Source: Acidovorax sp. T1
Lineage (GTDB): Bacteria; Pseudomonadota; Gammaproteobacteria; Burkholderiales; Burkholderiaceae_C
Reading direction: 5' to 3'
Assembly: GCF_002176815.1 (NCBI RefSeq)
Contig: NZ_CP021648.1
Location: forward strand, 1-64,000
Length of the DNA stretch: 64,000 nucleotides
The position numbers were made by a program, and so were the translations under genes. Positions 47,431 through 56,281 of the stretch are shown one piece after another; the first letter of the stretch is position 1, and the number at the start of each line of letters is the position of its first letter. The notes beneath the pieces are model-generated. The model did not search any database, was not told the DNA's origin, and worked only from the letters and a program-made list of their open reading frames with translations.

Positions 47431-47491
47431 TGAATGAAAAGTGGCTCTGGCGCACGCCCATCAAGCGCAACAAGCTATTAAAATAATAGCA
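47431..47491 (-). repeat. Dispersed two-hairpin repeat, copy 16
   Basis: On the minus strand: TGCTATTATTTTAATAGCT, TGTTGCGCTTGATG, GGCGTGCGCCAGAGCC, ACTTTTCATTCAAAT. It lies just after the 3' end of the ABC permease gene. Confidence 0.78.
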
Positions 47492-47499
47492 AATTTGTG

Positions 47500-48312
47500 T
47501 CAGATAGCCAGCCAGCGCCGGCTGGCAAAGCTCAGTGCATCCACCAGCGCCACCAGCGCCAGCATGGCGACCAGCACGCTGCTGGTTTCACCCATCTGGA
47601 ACAGCCCCATGTGGAACGCCAGCATCTGCCCCAGCCCGCCGGCCCCCACCACGCCCAGCACGGCGGCGGCGCGGATGTTGTTTTCCCAGCGGTACAGCGT
47701 GTAACTCAGCAACTGCGGCAGCACCTGGGGCAGGGTGGCGTACAGGAACACGCGGCTGCTGGCCACCCCGCGCACGCGCAGGGCAAAGCCCGGGCCCGGC
47801 GGGGCGTTTTCGATGGCTTCGGCAAACAGGCGGCCCAGCACGCCCGAGGTGTGCAGCGCCAGCGCCAGTGTGCCGGCAAACGGCCCCAGCCCGGCCGCGA
47901 TCAGCAGCAATGTGGCCCACACCAGTTCGGGAATGCTGCGCAGGGCGTTGAGCACGAGCCGCGTGGGGCCGCGCCAGCGTGCCGGGTCACCCTCAAACGT
48001 CTTGCTGGCGGGCAGGGCCAGCCCCAGGCCCAGCAGCACCGCCAGCAAGGTGCCCAGCGCCGACATGGCCAGCGTCTCCAGCGTGGCCCACAGCAGTTTT
48101 TGCAGAAACACCGGGCTGGTTTCGGGCTGAAGCAGCTCGGCCAGAAACCGGCCCATCTTGGCCAGCGCCGGGGCGGATACAAACTGCGCCCACTGCAGAT
48201 CGAGTGACCAAAAACTCAGGCCCACCAGCGCCAGCGCCGCGGCGGCCACGCACCAGCAGGCCAGGCAGCGGTTGGCGAAGGGCCGGGGCGCTGGAGCGCG
48301 GTGCGTGTTCAT
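47500..48312 (-). CDS. phnE: PhnE-type ABC transporter permease (second subunit)
   Basis: A 270-residue inner-membrane permease of the phosphonate/phosphite/selenate-type importer. It has about six TM helices, including FLQKLLWATLETLAMSALGT and LVLNALRSIPELVWATLLLI. The EAA-like coupling loop lies in RGVASSRVFLYATLPQVLPQ (about 172-191), with AAAVLGVVGAGGLGQ near 210. The start MNTHRAPAPRP at 48312 overlaps the stop of the first permease gene by 4 nt. Last gene of the four-gene operon. Confidence 0.88.
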   Translation of the reverse strand: MNTHRAPAPRPFANRCLACWCVAAAALALVGLSFWSLDLQWAQFVSAPALAKMGRFLAELLQPETSPVFLQKLLWATLETLAMSALGTLLAVLLGLGLALPASKTFEGDPARWRGPTRLVLNALRSIPELVWATLLLIAAGLGPFAGTLALALHTSGVLGRLFAEAIENAPPGPGFALRVRGVASSRVFLYATLPQVLPQLLSYTLYRWENNIRAAAVLGVVGAGGLGQMLAFHMGLFQMGETSSVLVAMLALVALVDALSFASRRWLAI

Positions 48313-49163
48313 GCCAGCCTTTGCCGCAACCAGGCGCTGATGCGGTCTGCCAGCCAGACCAGCGCCATGAACACCAGCAGCATGGTGGCCACCTCGGCGC
48401 CCTCGAACATCTTCATCGAGGCATCCATCTGCTGGCCCAGCCCGCCCGCGCCCACAAAGCCCAGCACGGCCGACGAGCGGATCGCGCATTCCCAGCGGTA
48501 CACCGTGTAGCTGGTCAGCTCGGCGGCGTTTTGCGGCAGCAGTGCATACAAAAAGGCCTGCAGCCGGCCGCTGCCATTGCGCAGCAGGCTGGCGGCGGCA
48601 TGGGGCTCGGCACTGTCCAGAATTTCGGCATACACCTTGCCCAGCATGCCGGCAAAGGTGAGCGCAATGGCCAGCACGCCAGCCGTGGGGCCCAGCCCCA
48701 CCACGCGCACAAACACCAGGGCCCAGATCAGCTCGGGCACGCTGCGCAGCACCACCAGCAGCCAGCGCACCAACAGCCGCACCAGCGCCGGCAGCGGCGC
48801 CATGGGGCCGGTCAGCGCCGAGAGGGACAGCACCCGAACCGACAGCAGCGCCAGCGGCACGGCCAGCACCAGCGCCAGCGTGAGGCCTGCGGTGGCAATG
48901 GCCACGGTGCGCCAGGTCTCGCGCGCCACCAGGGCCAGAAACTCGGCGTCCCACCGGGGCGGCACGAAATCGGCCAGAAAGCGCAACGAGGGTTTCAGCG
49001 CATCCGGCGCCAGCAGCAGCCAGGGCTTGAACTCGGTGAGCACCAGCATCGGCCACAGCAGCACCAGCGCCACCACGGCCCCGGCCACGCGGCCGCGCCA
49101 GGCCGGGTCACGCCGTTCGGGCGGGCGGCTTGTGCCGTGGGGTGCAGGCAGATCAGACGACAT
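48309..49163 (-). CDS. phnE: PhnE-type ABC transporter permease (first subunit)
   Basis: The 284-residue partner permease, homologous to the following gene: RVAGAVVALVLLWPMLVL as first TM, LVRLLVRWLLVVLRSVPELI, coupling loop GRLQAFLYALLPQNAAELTS (about 196-215), and SSAVLGFVGAGGLGQ. The two PhnE subunits probably pair as a heterodimer with PhnC. The start MSSDLPAPHG at 49163 is 22 nt after the phnC stop. Confidence 0.88.
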   Translation of the reverse strand: MSSDLPAPHGTSRPPERRDPAWRGRVAGAVVALVLLWPMLVLTEFKPWLLLAPDALKPSLRFLADFVPPRWDAEFLALVARETWRTVAIATAGLTLALVLAVPLALLSVRVLSLSALTGPMAPLPALVRLLVRWLLVVLRSVPELIWALVFVRVVGLGPTAGVLAIALTFAGMLGKVYAEILDSAEPHAAASLLRNGSGRLQAFLYALLPQNAAELTSYTVYRWECAIRSSAVLGFVGAGGLGQQMDASMKMFEGAEVATMLLVFMALVWLADRISAWLRQRLA

Positions 49164-49185
49164 GGCAGACGAAATGCACCATGCG

Positions 49186-50016
49186 CTAGCGGCACTGCAT
49201 GGGCACGGGTGCCGCAGGCACGGGCGCATCCGGGGCGGGCGGCGCCGTTGCTGCCAGCTCGTCCAGGTGCTGCGCATACAGCTGGTGCAGGTGCGCGGGC
49301 GTCACCTGCGCTGCAGGCAGGTCAAAGGCCAGCGCGCCGTCGCGCAGCCCGATCACGCGCGGGAAATGCGCCAAGGCCATGTCCACATGGTGCAGCGTGG
49401 CGACCAGCGTGGCCCCGCGCTCATGGGCCGCCTGCGTGAGCGAGGCCAGCGCCTGCTGCGCGCGCGCCGGGTCGAGCGCGGACAGGGGCTCGTCCACCAG
49501 CAACAGGCTGGCCTGCGAGGCCAGCGCCCGGGCCAGGCCCACCCGCTGGCGCTCGCCGCCCGAGAGCCGGTCCACCCGGTCGAACAGCTTGTCGGCCACG
49601 TCAAAATGCGCCAGCGCAGCCTCGGCCAGCGCGATGCCGGTGGGATAGACCAGGCTGCGCACACTGGCCCACAGGCTCTCATGCGGCAGGCGCCCCGCCA
49701 GCACCGCCGTGACGACGCGCTGCCGGGGTGGCAGCGGCGGCACCTGGGGCGCGAGAAACAGGCGGCCGCGCAGGCGCTGCAATGCGCGGCGCGGCAATGC
49801 CCAGGGGTCGATCCCATCGAGCTGCAAGCTGCCCTGATCGGGCCGCTGTGCGCAGGCCAGCAGCTGCAGCAGCGTGGTCTTGCCCGCGCCCGAAGGGCCG
49901 ATCACGGCCAGTTGCTCGCCCTGCGCCACCACCAGATCCAGGCCGCGCAGCGCTGCTGGTGCACCGGCGCGTGCGGCCGGGTGGCGCACGGTGGAGTTGT
50001 GCAGCACCAGTTTCAT
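49186..50016 (-). CDS. phnC: PhnC-type ABC transporter ATP-binding protein
   Basis: A 276-residue ATPase of the importer. Walker A is GPSGAGKTTLLQLL (about 42-55), the ABC signature LSGGERQRVGLARAL (about 148-162), Walker B LLLVDEPLSALDPARA (about 168-183) and the H-loop TLHHVDMAL (about 200). The Pro/Ala-rich tail after about 255 is unusual. ATG 50016 is used; a TTG two codons earlier is possible. A dispersed repeat separates it from phnD. Confidence 0.9.
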   Translation of the reverse strand: MKLVLHNSTVRHPAARAGAPAALRGLDLVVAQGEQLAVIGPSGAGKTTLLQLLACAQRPDQGSLQLDGIDPWALPRRALQRLRGRLFLAPQVPPLPPRQRVVTAVLAGRLPHESLWASVRSLVYPTGIALAEAALAHFDVADKLFDRVDRLSGGERQRVGLARALASQASLLLVDEPLSALDPARAQQALASLTQAAHERGATLVATLHHVDMALAHFPRVIGLRDGALAFDLPAAQVTPAHLHQLYAQHLDELAATAPPAPDAPVPAAPVPMQCR

Positions 50017-50074
50017 AGTCAAATCAGGCTGTAGCGCTTGATTGATAAGCGCTAGTAGCTATCAAAAGCAGAGC
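50014..50074 (-). repeat. Dispersed two-hairpin repeat, copy 17, between phnD and phnC
   Basis: On the minus strand: CTGCTTTTGATAGCT, ACTAGCGCTTATC, ATCAAGCGCTACAGCC, TGATTTGACTATG. It fills the 66-nt gap between the binding-protein gene and the ATPase gene and even covers the phnC start codon. Confidence 0.85.
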
Positions 50075-50082
50075 AATCACCT

Positions 50083-50955
50083 TCACTTGATCAGGCCCGC
50101 GCTGCGCGCTGCGGTTTCGATGCCCTTGTAGTTGCTGGCCTGGGTGGGAATGAAGCGCGTGGCGCGCTGCAGGTCCAGAATGTCCTTGCCTTCGGGGGTG
50201 TTGCGGTTCAGGTCCAGAAACGCCTTGGTGAGCTTTTCGCGCTGAGCCGCGGGCATGTCGCTGTGCACGGTCCAGTTGTAGTCAAAGTAGGCCGGGGTGG
50301 TGAAGATCACCTTCACCTTGCCGGTGTCCACCTTCTTGTCGGCCACGAACTTTTCCCACACCGAGATGTTGAGCGCCCCCGCGTCCACCTTGCCCGAGGC
50401 GACGGCGGCAATGGTGGCGTCGTGCGCGCCCGAGTAGGCCACGCGCCGGAAGTCCTTGTCGGCGTCGATCTGGGCCTGCAGCAGATAGCTGCGCGGCATC
50501 AGGTGGCCCGAGGTGCTGGACTGCGAGCCAAAGCTCACGGTCTTGCCCTTCAGGTCGGCCAGCGACTGGATGGCCGGGTCGCTGGTGATGAAGACCGAAC
50601 GGAATTTTTCATCCTCTTCGCGCTGCACCAGCGGCACCACCTTGCCGCCCGAGCGGATGCTGGCCTGCACAAAGGTGAAGCCACCGTACCAGGCCATGTC
50701 CACCTGTTTGTTGGCCAGCGCCTCCACGGCGGCGGCGTAGTCGGACACCGGGGTGAACTCCACCTTGGTGCCCAGTTTCTGCTCCAGGTATTTCACCAGC
50801 GGCGCGGCCTTGCGCGCCAGCTCGGTGGGCGATTCGTCGGGAATCGCCGTGATCTTGAACACCGCCTGGGCCTGCGCCAGGCCGGCCAGGGCCATGGCGG
50901 CGCCGGCCAGCACTGCTTTGATGAAGGTGCGGGTCGAAGGAGAAGAACAGGTCAT
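50083..50955 (-). CDS. phnD: PhnD-type periplasmic substrate-binding protein
   Basis: The 290-residue binding protein of the importer. The signal peptide runs MTCSSPSTRTFIKAVLAGAAMALAGLAQAQA. The mature part has FKITAIPDESPTELARKAAP, ALANKQVDMAWYGGFTFVQA (about 87-106), LKGKTVSFGSQSSTSGHLMP (about 145) and the ligand-loop VAYSGAHDATIAAVASGKVD. This group includes proteins annotated as phosphonate, phosphite or putative selenate binders; no C-P lyase, phosphonatase or phosphite dehydrogenase gene is nearby to decide. First gene of phnD-phnC-phnE-phnE. Confidence 0.85.
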   Translation of the reverse strand: MTCSSPSTRTFIKAVLAGAAMALAGLAQAQAVFKITAIPDESPTELARKAAPLVKYLEQKLGTKVEFTPVSDYAAAVEALANKQVDMAWYGGFTFVQASIRSGGKVVPLVQREEDEKFRSVFITSDPAIQSLADLKGKTVSFGSQSSTSGHLMPRSYLLQAQIDADKDFRRVAYSGAHDATIAAVASGKVDAGALNISVWEKFVADKKVDTGKVKVIFTTPAYFDYNWTVHSDMPAAQREKLTKAFLDLNRNTPEGKDILDLQRATRFIPTQASNYKGIETAARSAGLIK

Positions 50956-51042
50956 GGGGGTTTCCAGAATGTGGGGCCGATGGGCCGGTGATTGTCGCGG
51001 GTTTGGCCGCCGTGGCGCCACCCCACAGATGGCCCTCGATGT

Positions 51043-51375
51043 TCAGGCGCCTCGGGGGGCGAACATGATGACCCCCATGCCCGCAAGCGCCAGTGCCGCG
51101 CCGGCAATGTCCCATGGCGTGGGGCGAACTCCGTCCACCACCCACAGCCAGACAATGGCCACGAAGACATAGACGCCGCCATAGGCTGCATACACCCGCC
51201 CGGACGCCGTGGGGTGCAGCGACAAAAGCCAGGCGAAGGCCGCCAGGCTCAACGCGCCAGGCACGAGCAACCATGCGCTTTTGCCGTGGCTGAGCCAAAG
51301 GCCGGGCAGATAGCAGCCCACAATTTCTGCCAGCGCAGTCACAAGAAAGAGCAGAACGGTTTTTGTTTCTGGCAT
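51043..51375 (-). CDS. ynfA: YnfA/UPF0060 family small membrane protein
   Basis: A 110-residue membrane protein with four predicted TM helices. It shows the UPF0060 landmarks [16 protein letters not shown] (about 13-28), [20 protein letters not shown] (about 53-72) and [20 protein letters not shown] at the end. Some family members act as small multidrug-type exporters. It lies upstream of the phnD operon on the same strand with an 87-nt gap. Confidence 0.92.
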   Translation of the reverse strand: MPETKTVLLFLVTALAEIVGCYLPGLWLSHGKSAWLLVPGALSLAAFAWLLSLHPTASGRVYAAYGGVYVFVAIVWLWVVDGVRPTPWDIAGAALALAGMGVIMFAPRGA

Positions 51376-51460
51376 GGTTTTGACTGCGTTGGGCGCTGCA
51401 AACGGGGGCCAGCATGGCGCAAGGACCGCAGGGCCATCGTGCGCCTTGGTAATGCCTGAT

Positions 51461-51524
51461 TTTAAGTGCCAAAAGTGACTGAAACGCTTGTGTATAAAGC
51501 GCTAATAGCTATCAAAAGATGAGT
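51461..51524 (-). repeat. Dispersed two-hairpin repeat, copy 18
   Basis: On the minus strand: CATCTTTTGATAGCTA, TTAGCGCTTTATAC, ACAAGCGTTTCAGTC, ACTTTTGGCACTTAAAA. It lies between ynfA and the FAD-linked oxidase 3' end. Confidence 0.82.
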
Positions 51525-51549
51525 AACCGGCGGATGCTTTGGCTTGCGC

Positions 51550-52974
51550 TCACAGCGCAAAAATCTTGCCCGGATTCAGGATGTTCTTCGGGTCCAGCGC
51601 GCGTTTGATGGCGCGCATCATGTCCACCGCGCCGGCGCCGGTTTCGTCGAGCAGAAAGCCCATTTTGTGCAGGCCCACGCCGTGCTCGCCGGTGCAGGTG
51701 CCGCCCATGCTGAGCGCGCGCGCCACCAGCTGGTGGTTCAGGGCCTCGGCGGTGACGCGCTCTTGTGGGATGTTGGGGTCGAGCAGGTAGCCGAAGTGGA
51801 AGTTGCCGTCGCCCACATGGCCGACGAGAAAGTAGGGGATGCCGCTGGCCTCGGCTTCTGCCACCGAGTCGAGCAGGCAGTCGGCCAGGCGGCTGATGGG
51901 CACGCAGGTGTCGGTGCTGAGGGCCTTGCAGCCGGGCCGGCTTTGCAGGGCGGCAAACAGCGCGTTGTGCCGCGCGGTCCACAGGCGCGTGCGCTCTTCG
52001 GGCGTGCTGGCCCATTCAAAGGCATTGCCACCCCATTCCGCGGCGATCTCCTGCACGGTTTCGGCCTGTTCTTTCACGCTGGCGGGCGAGCCGTGGAACT
52101 CCATCAGCAGCATGGGCTCTTCGCGCAGGCTGAGCTTGCTGTGCGCGTTGACCATGCGCACGCTGTGGCGGTCGATAAGCTCCACGCGCGCAATCGGCAC
52201 ACCGAGCTGGATGGTCTGGATGGTGGTGCGCACGGCGGCCTCGATGCTCGGGAACGAGCAGATCGCGGCGCTGACGGCCTCGGGCAGCGGGTACAGGCGC
52301 ACCGTCACTTCGGTGATCACGCCCAGCGTGCCTTCGCTGCCCACCATCAGGCGCGTGAGGTCGTAGCCGGCGGCGCTTTTCTTGGCGCGCGTGCCGGTGC
52401 GGATGACTTCGCCGCTGGCGGTGACCACTTCGAGCGCCAGCACGTTTTCGCGCATGGTGCCGTAGCGCACGGCGTTGGTGCCGCTGGCGCGCGTGGCGCA
52501 CATGCCGCCAATGCTGGCGTCGGCGCCGGGGTCGATGGGGAAGAACAGGCCGGTGTCCTTGATGGCCTCGTTCAATGCTTTGCGCGTGATGCCAGGCTGC
52601 ACCGTCACGGTAAGGTCGTCGGCGTTGACGCTGAGCACCCGGTTCATGCGGCCCAGGTCGATGCTGATGCCGCCCTGCACGGCCAGCAGGTGGCCTTCGA
52701 GCGACGAGCCCGCGCCGTAGGGAATCACCGGCACTTCGTACTGGCTGGCCAGCGCCACGGCGTCCTGCACGTCGCGCGTGCTTTCGGCAAACACCACGGC
52801 CGAGGGCGGTGGGGCCTGCAGCGAGCCTTCGTCGCGCCCATGCTGCTCGCGCACGGCCTGGGCCAGCGAGCACTGCGCGCCAAAGCGGCTTTGCAGCGCG
52901 TCAATCAGCGCTTGCGGCACGTCGCGCAGATGGATGGTGGGCAGCAGGTGCGAGGCGGCGGTGGGGGCGTTCAT
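51550..52974 (-). CDS. FAD-linked oxidase, D-lactate/glycolate dehydrogenase type
   Basis: A 474-residue flavoenzyme of the GlcD/Dld family, probably oxidising D-lactate or a related 2-hydroxy acid. The FAD-binding PCMH domain is marked by VIPYGAGSSLEGHLLAVQGG (about 84-103) and GADASIGGMCATRASGTNAV (about 146-165). KSAAGYDLTRLMVGSEGTLG (about 196-215) follows. The C-terminal cap has HVGDGNFHFGYLLD and GGTCTGEHGVGLHKMGFL (about 422-439). The electron acceptor is unknown; no GlcE/GlcF partners are adjacent. The start MNAPTAASHLLPT at 52974 is preferred over a GTG-type start at 53052. Confidence 0.9.
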   Translation of the reverse strand: MNAPTAASHLLPTIHLRDVPQALIDALQSRFGAQCSLAQAVREQHGRDEGSLQAPPPSAVVFAESTRDVQDAVALASQYEVPVIPYGAGSSLEGHLLAVQGGISIDLGRMNRVLSVNADDLTVTVQPGITRKALNEAIKDTGLFFPIDPGADASIGGMCATRASGTNAVRYGTMRENVLALEVVTASGEVIRTGTRAKKSAAGYDLTRLMVGSEGTLGVITEVTVRLYPLPEAVSAAICSFPSIEAAVRTTIQTIQLGVPIARVELIDRHSVRMVNAHSKLSLREEPMLLMEFHGSPASVKEQAETVQEIAAEWGGNAFEWASTPEERTRLWTARHNALFAALQSRPGCKALSTDTCVPISRLADCLLDSVAEAEASGIPYFLVGHVGDGNFHFGYLLDPNIPQERVTAEALNHQLVARALSMGGTCTGEHGVGLHKMGFLLDETGAGAVDMMRAIKRALDPKNILNPGKIFAL

Positions 52975-53124
52975 GGGCGATCTCCGGGTAACGCAAAAGA
53001 ATACCACCGGGCACCCGTCCGGGCGCCGTGATGGGGCAGGAAGCCTCACCACGGCGCTACGCTTTCACGCTATCGAAGGGAGTGGCGGCGATCGCGCCGC
53101 CGGCGTTTCTCGGGCCGTTATCCG

Positions 53125-53481
53125 TTACCTGGCGCCCTTGTCGAACTCGGTGCGCGACAGGCTGCCGTCACGGTCGGTGTCGAGCTGCTCGAAGCGGTTG
53201 CCAATGGCCGGCAGCATGGCGGCTTCATCGGCGCTGAGTTTGCCGTCGCGATTGGCGTCGGCGCGGTCAAAGGCTGCGGCGGCGGCAGAGCCCGTGGCGG
53301 TGGGCGTGCCGGGGTTGAGGGAAGACGTGGCGGGTCCGTAGGAGGGCCCCCCTTGTGCCTTGGGCGCTGCGGCCGGTGCGGTCTGGGCCTGCAGGGCAGC
53401 GGCGCCGCCCAGCGTGAGTGCTGTGAACAGCATGACGCTGCGGGCTTCAAAGGCAAAGGTGCGGCGTTGAATGGCTTTCAT
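53125..53481 (-). CDS. Secreted EF-hand calcium-binding protein
   Basis: A 118-residue exported protein. The N-terminus KAIQRRTFAFEARSVMLFTALTLGGAAALQAQ is a signal peptide, followed by an Ala/Pro/Gly-rich region. Two EF-hand loops are visible: DANRDGKLSADE (about 78-89) and DTDRDGSLSRTE (about 103-114). Function is unknown beyond likely calcium binding. It is divergent from the cobalamin adenosyltransferase gene. Confidence 0.83.
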   Translation of the reverse strand: MKAIQRRTFAFEARSVMLFTALTLGGAAALQAQTAPAAAPKAQGGPSYGPATSSLNPGTPTATGSAAAAAFDRADANRDGKLSADEAAMLPAIGNRFEQLDTDRDGSLSRTEFDKGAR

Positions 53482-53647
53482 GGGATGTAGAACTCCGTCA
53501 AAGTTGAACAGGGTTTCATTGCACCGCAGCACGCCGGGCGTGGCCAGCAGTTTTGCCTGCTGTTGCCCCAGCCAACATTTGCCAGCCTGGTGTAAGAGCG
53601 TAAACAGGCTCTCATGGACAATGCGCGCTGGAGAACAAGGAGCACCT

Positions 53648-54214
53648 ATGGGCAACCGACTTACACAGATCGCCACGCGCACCGGCGACGACGGCTCGAC
53701 GGGCCTGGGCGACAACACGCGCGTGTCCAAAGACAGCCCACGTCCGCATGCCATGGGGGATGTGGACGAACTCAACTCGCACCTGGGCCTGCTGCTGTGC
53801 GAGCCGATGCCGCAGGATGTGCGCGAGCTGCTGATCGATGTGCAGCACCAGCTGTTCAACCTCGGGGGCGAGCTGTCGATTCCGGGCTTCGAGCTGCTCA
53901 AGGACGAGGCCGTGCTGCAGCTCGATGAGGCGCTGGCGCACTACAACGCCGCGTTGCCGCGCCTGCAGGAATTCATCCTGCCTGCCGGCACGCGCGCCGC
54001 CGCCCAGGCCCATGTGTGCCGCACCGTGGCACGCCGCGCCGAGCGCGCCGTGGTGGCGCTGGGCAAGCAGGAGGCCGTGCGCGAAACCCCGCGCCACTAC
54101 CTCAACCGGCTGTCCGATTTGCTGTTCGTGCTGTCGCGCGTGCTCAACCGCATGGATGGTGGCGACGACGTGTACTGGAAGAGCGAGCGCCTCGCGCGCG
54201 CTGCCACTGAATAG
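53648..54214 (+). CDS. Cob(I)yrinic acid a,c-diamide adenosyltransferase (PduO type)
   Basis: A 188-residue enzyme that adenosylates cob(I)alamin to coenzyme B12. Conserved motifs are TRTGDDGSTGLGDNTRVSKD (about 10-29, the ATP-binding P-loop-like segment), GDVDELNSHLGLLL (about 37-50) and the C-terminal RRAERAVVALG and YLNRLSDLLFVLSRVLN (about 152-168). It is transcribed alone and no cobalamin riboswitch was recognised in the 166-nt leader. It would support B12-dependent enzymes encoded elsewhere. Confidence 0.93.
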   Translation: MGNRLTQIATRTGDDGSTGLGDNTRVSKDSPRPHAMGDVDELNSHLGLLLCEPMPQDVRELLIDVQHQLFNLGGELSIPGFELLKDEAVLQLDEALAHYNAALPRLQEFILPAGTRAAAQAHVCRTVARRAERAVVALGKQEAVRETPRHYLNRLSDLLFVLSRVLNRMDGGDDVYWKSERLARAATE

Positions 54215-54248
54215 GGTTAACGCGGCAGCGCGCCAGTCAGTCCGCCGC

Positions 54249-54671
54249 TCAGCGTGGCGCCAGGATGGCCATGGTGATGCGGGACACGCAGGTCAGCTCA
54301 CCCGCGTCGTTGACCATGTCGATCTGCCACACCTGCGTGGTGCGGCCAATGTGCACGGCACGCGCTGTGCCGGTGACCCAGCCGCTGCTGGCTGCGCGGA
54401 TATGGTTGGCATTGATGTCCAGCCCCACGCCGCGGTGGCCTTCGGGGCAGGCATAAAAGGCGCCAATCGACCCCAGCGTTTCCGCCAGCACCACGCTCAC
54501 GCCGCCGTGCAGGATGCCAAAGGGCTGGCGCGTGCGCTCGTCCACCGGCACGCGGCCGCACAGGTAATCGTCGCCCACCGCGGTGATTTCGATGCCCGGG
54601 TGCGTGGCGGCGGTGTTGGCGTTGGTCTCGTTGAGCAGAGACAGCGAAATGGGTTTTTTCCAGATGGACAT
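54249..54671 (-). CDS. Hotdog-fold thioesterase (YdiI/MenI-like)
   Basis: A 140-residue acyl-CoA thioesterase of the PaaI/YdiI group. The signature QPFGILHGGVSVVLAETLGS (about 49-68) contains the HGG motif and catalytic glutamate. GLDINANHIRAASSGWVTG (about 83-101) and the final strand SRITMAILAPR follow. The natural substrate may be an aryl- or hydroxyacyl-CoA. The start MSIWKKPISLSLL at 54671 is standard for this family. Confidence 0.9.
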   Translation of the reverse strand: MSIWKKPISLSLLNETNANTAATHPGIEITAVGDDYLCGRVPVDERTRQPFGILHGGVSVVLAETLGSIGAFYACPEGHRGVGLDINANHIRAASSGWVTGTARAVHIGRTTQVWQIDMVNDAGELTCVSRITMAILAPR

Positions 54672-54763
54672 GGGGCTCCTTGATGCGGGGGTGGCGCGGG
54701 TGTGATTCCGTAGAGCGAGCGTAAACAAGTTCCAGGGGTCTGGCGCCGCCTGCCGCCCCAGGG

Positions 54764-56281
54764 TCAGGCCGGGTGCATGCTACCGGTTTGGACGAAGCGT
54801 TCATGCCACGACAGTGCCTCGCTGAGGATGTGCGGCGTGTGCTGCGGCCCCTGGGCGCGTGCGCGGTCGAAGTAGTCCTGCAGCTGCGCGCGGAAATCGG
54901 GGTGCGCGCAGCGGTCGATGATGACCTTTGCGCGCTGGCGCGGCGACAGGCCGCGCAGGTCGGCCAGGCCTTGTTCGGTGACGATGATCTGTGTGTCGTG
55001 CTCGGTGTGGTCCACATGCGAGACCATGGGCACGATGCAGCTGATGGCACCGTCCTTGGCCACCGAGGGCGTCACAAAGAACGACAGGTAGCCGTTGCGC
55101 GCAAAGTCGCCCGAGCCGCCAATGCCGTTCATCATGCCCGTGCCCATCAGGTGGGTGGAGTTGATGTTGCCGTAGATGTCTGCCTCGATCATCGAGTTCA
55201 TGGCGATGATGCCCAGGCGGCGCACCAGCTCGGGGTGGTTGCTGATTTCTTGCGGGCGCAGGATGATGCGCTCGCGGTAAAAATCGATGTTCTTCTCGAA
55301 GTCCTCATAGGCGCCTTTGGACAGCGAGATCGCGGTGGCCGATGCCTTGCTCATCTTGCCGGCGCGCAGCAGGTCTAGCATGCCGTCCTGCAGCACCTCG
55401 GTAAAGCCCAGCAGGTTCTCGAACGGCCCATGCAGCAGGCCGGCCAGCACGGCGTTGGCCACGTTGCCCACGCCCGACTGGATGGGCAGCATTTCCTTCG
55501 GTAAGCGGCCCATCTTCATCTCGTGCGCGAGAAAGTCGATGATGTAGCTGGCAATCTTGTTGGAGCTCTCGTCCGGCGTGGCAAACACGTTGTCGCGGTC
55601 GCCCTTGTGGGTTTCCACCACGGCAATCACCTTGGCCGGGTCCACGCGCAGGTAGGGCTGGCCGATGCGGTCGTCCGCATGGGTCATGTTGATGGGCACG
55701 CGGCGCGGCGGAATGGCCGTGCCGTAGTAGATGTCGTGCATGCCTTCCATCTTGGCCGAGGGCTTGGTGTTGACTTCGAGGATCACCTGGTCGGCAATCT
55801 CCAGCCAGGTCTTGTTGTTGCCCACGGCCGCTGCGGGGATCAGCAGGCCGTCGGCCGTCACGCCCAGCACCTCGATCACCGCAATGTGCAGTGGGCCGAG
55901 AAAGCCAAACCATGCATGCTGGGCAACATGTGACAGGTGCATGTCGATGAAGTCGATCTCACCCGCGTTGATGGCCTTGCGCGCGATGGGGTCGGTGTTG
56001 AAAGGCAGGCGCTGGCCGATGGCCTGAGACTCGGCCAGGGCTCCGTCGAGCTCGGGGGCGGTCGAGGCGCCCGTCCAGACGTTGATCTTGTAGGGCTTTC
56101 CGGCCGCGTGCTCGGCCTTGGCACGGGTCGCAATGGCCTGGGGCACTGCCTTGGGGTAGCCGGCGCCGGTGAAGCCGCTCATGCCGACGTTGGCACCCGT
56201 GGGAATCAGCGCCGCCGCCTCTTCGGCCGACATGACACGTTGAAGAAAGGCAGGGTGGCGTACCCGATCGGCCAGGGACAT
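54764..56281 (-). CDS. Acetyl-CoA hydrolase / succinyl-CoA:acetate CoA-transferase family
   Basis: A 505-residue class I CoA-transferase of the Ach1/AarC/Cat1 family, interconverting acetyl-CoA and succinyl-CoA or detoxifying acetate. It shows GANVGMSGFTGAGYPKAVPQ (about 29-48), VGNNKTWLEIADQVILEVN (about 152), IQSGVGNVANAVLAGLLHGP (about 266, which includes the CoA-proximal loop), GIGGSGDFARNGYLS (about 390) and TEQGLADLRGLSPRQRAKVI. The family cannot be split into hydrolase or transferase from sequence alone. It sits near acetoacetyl-CoA synthetase, suggesting short-chain acyl-CoA metabolism. Confidence 0.88.
   Translation of the reverse strand: MSLADRVRHPAFLQRVMSAEEAAALIPTGANVGMSGFTGAGYPKAVPQAIATRAKAEHAAGKPYKINVWTGASTAPELDGALAESQAIGQRLPFNTDPIARKAINAGEIDFIDMHLSHVAQHAWFGFLGPLHIAVIEVLGVTADGLLIPAAAVGNNKTWLEIADQVILEVNTKPSAKMEGMHDIYYGTAIPPRRVPINMTHADDRIGQPYLRVDPAKVIAVVETHKGDRDNVFATPDESSNKIASYIIDFLAHEMKMGRLPKEMLPIQSGVGNVANAVLAGLLHGPFENLLGFTEVLQDGMLDLLRAGKMSKASATAISLSKGAYEDFEKNIDFYRERIILRPQEISNHPELVRRLGIIAMNSMIEADIYGNINSTHLMGTGMMNGIGGSGDFARNGYLSFFVTPSVAKDGAISCIVPMVSHVDHTEHDTQIIVTEQGLADLRGLSPRQRAKVIIDRCAHPDFRAQLQDYFDRARAQGPQHTPHILSEALSWHERFVQTGSMHPA

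Noticed and set aside
51043..51075. CCTCGGGGGGC at the end of ynfA as a second copy of the copA GC-rich element
   Set aside because: Only about 11 bases match, and the encoded ending is ordinary for a UPF0060 protein.
53482..53647. Cobalamin riboswitch before the adenosyltransferase
   Set aside because: No B12-box-like sequence was recognised and the leader is short; left unannotated.
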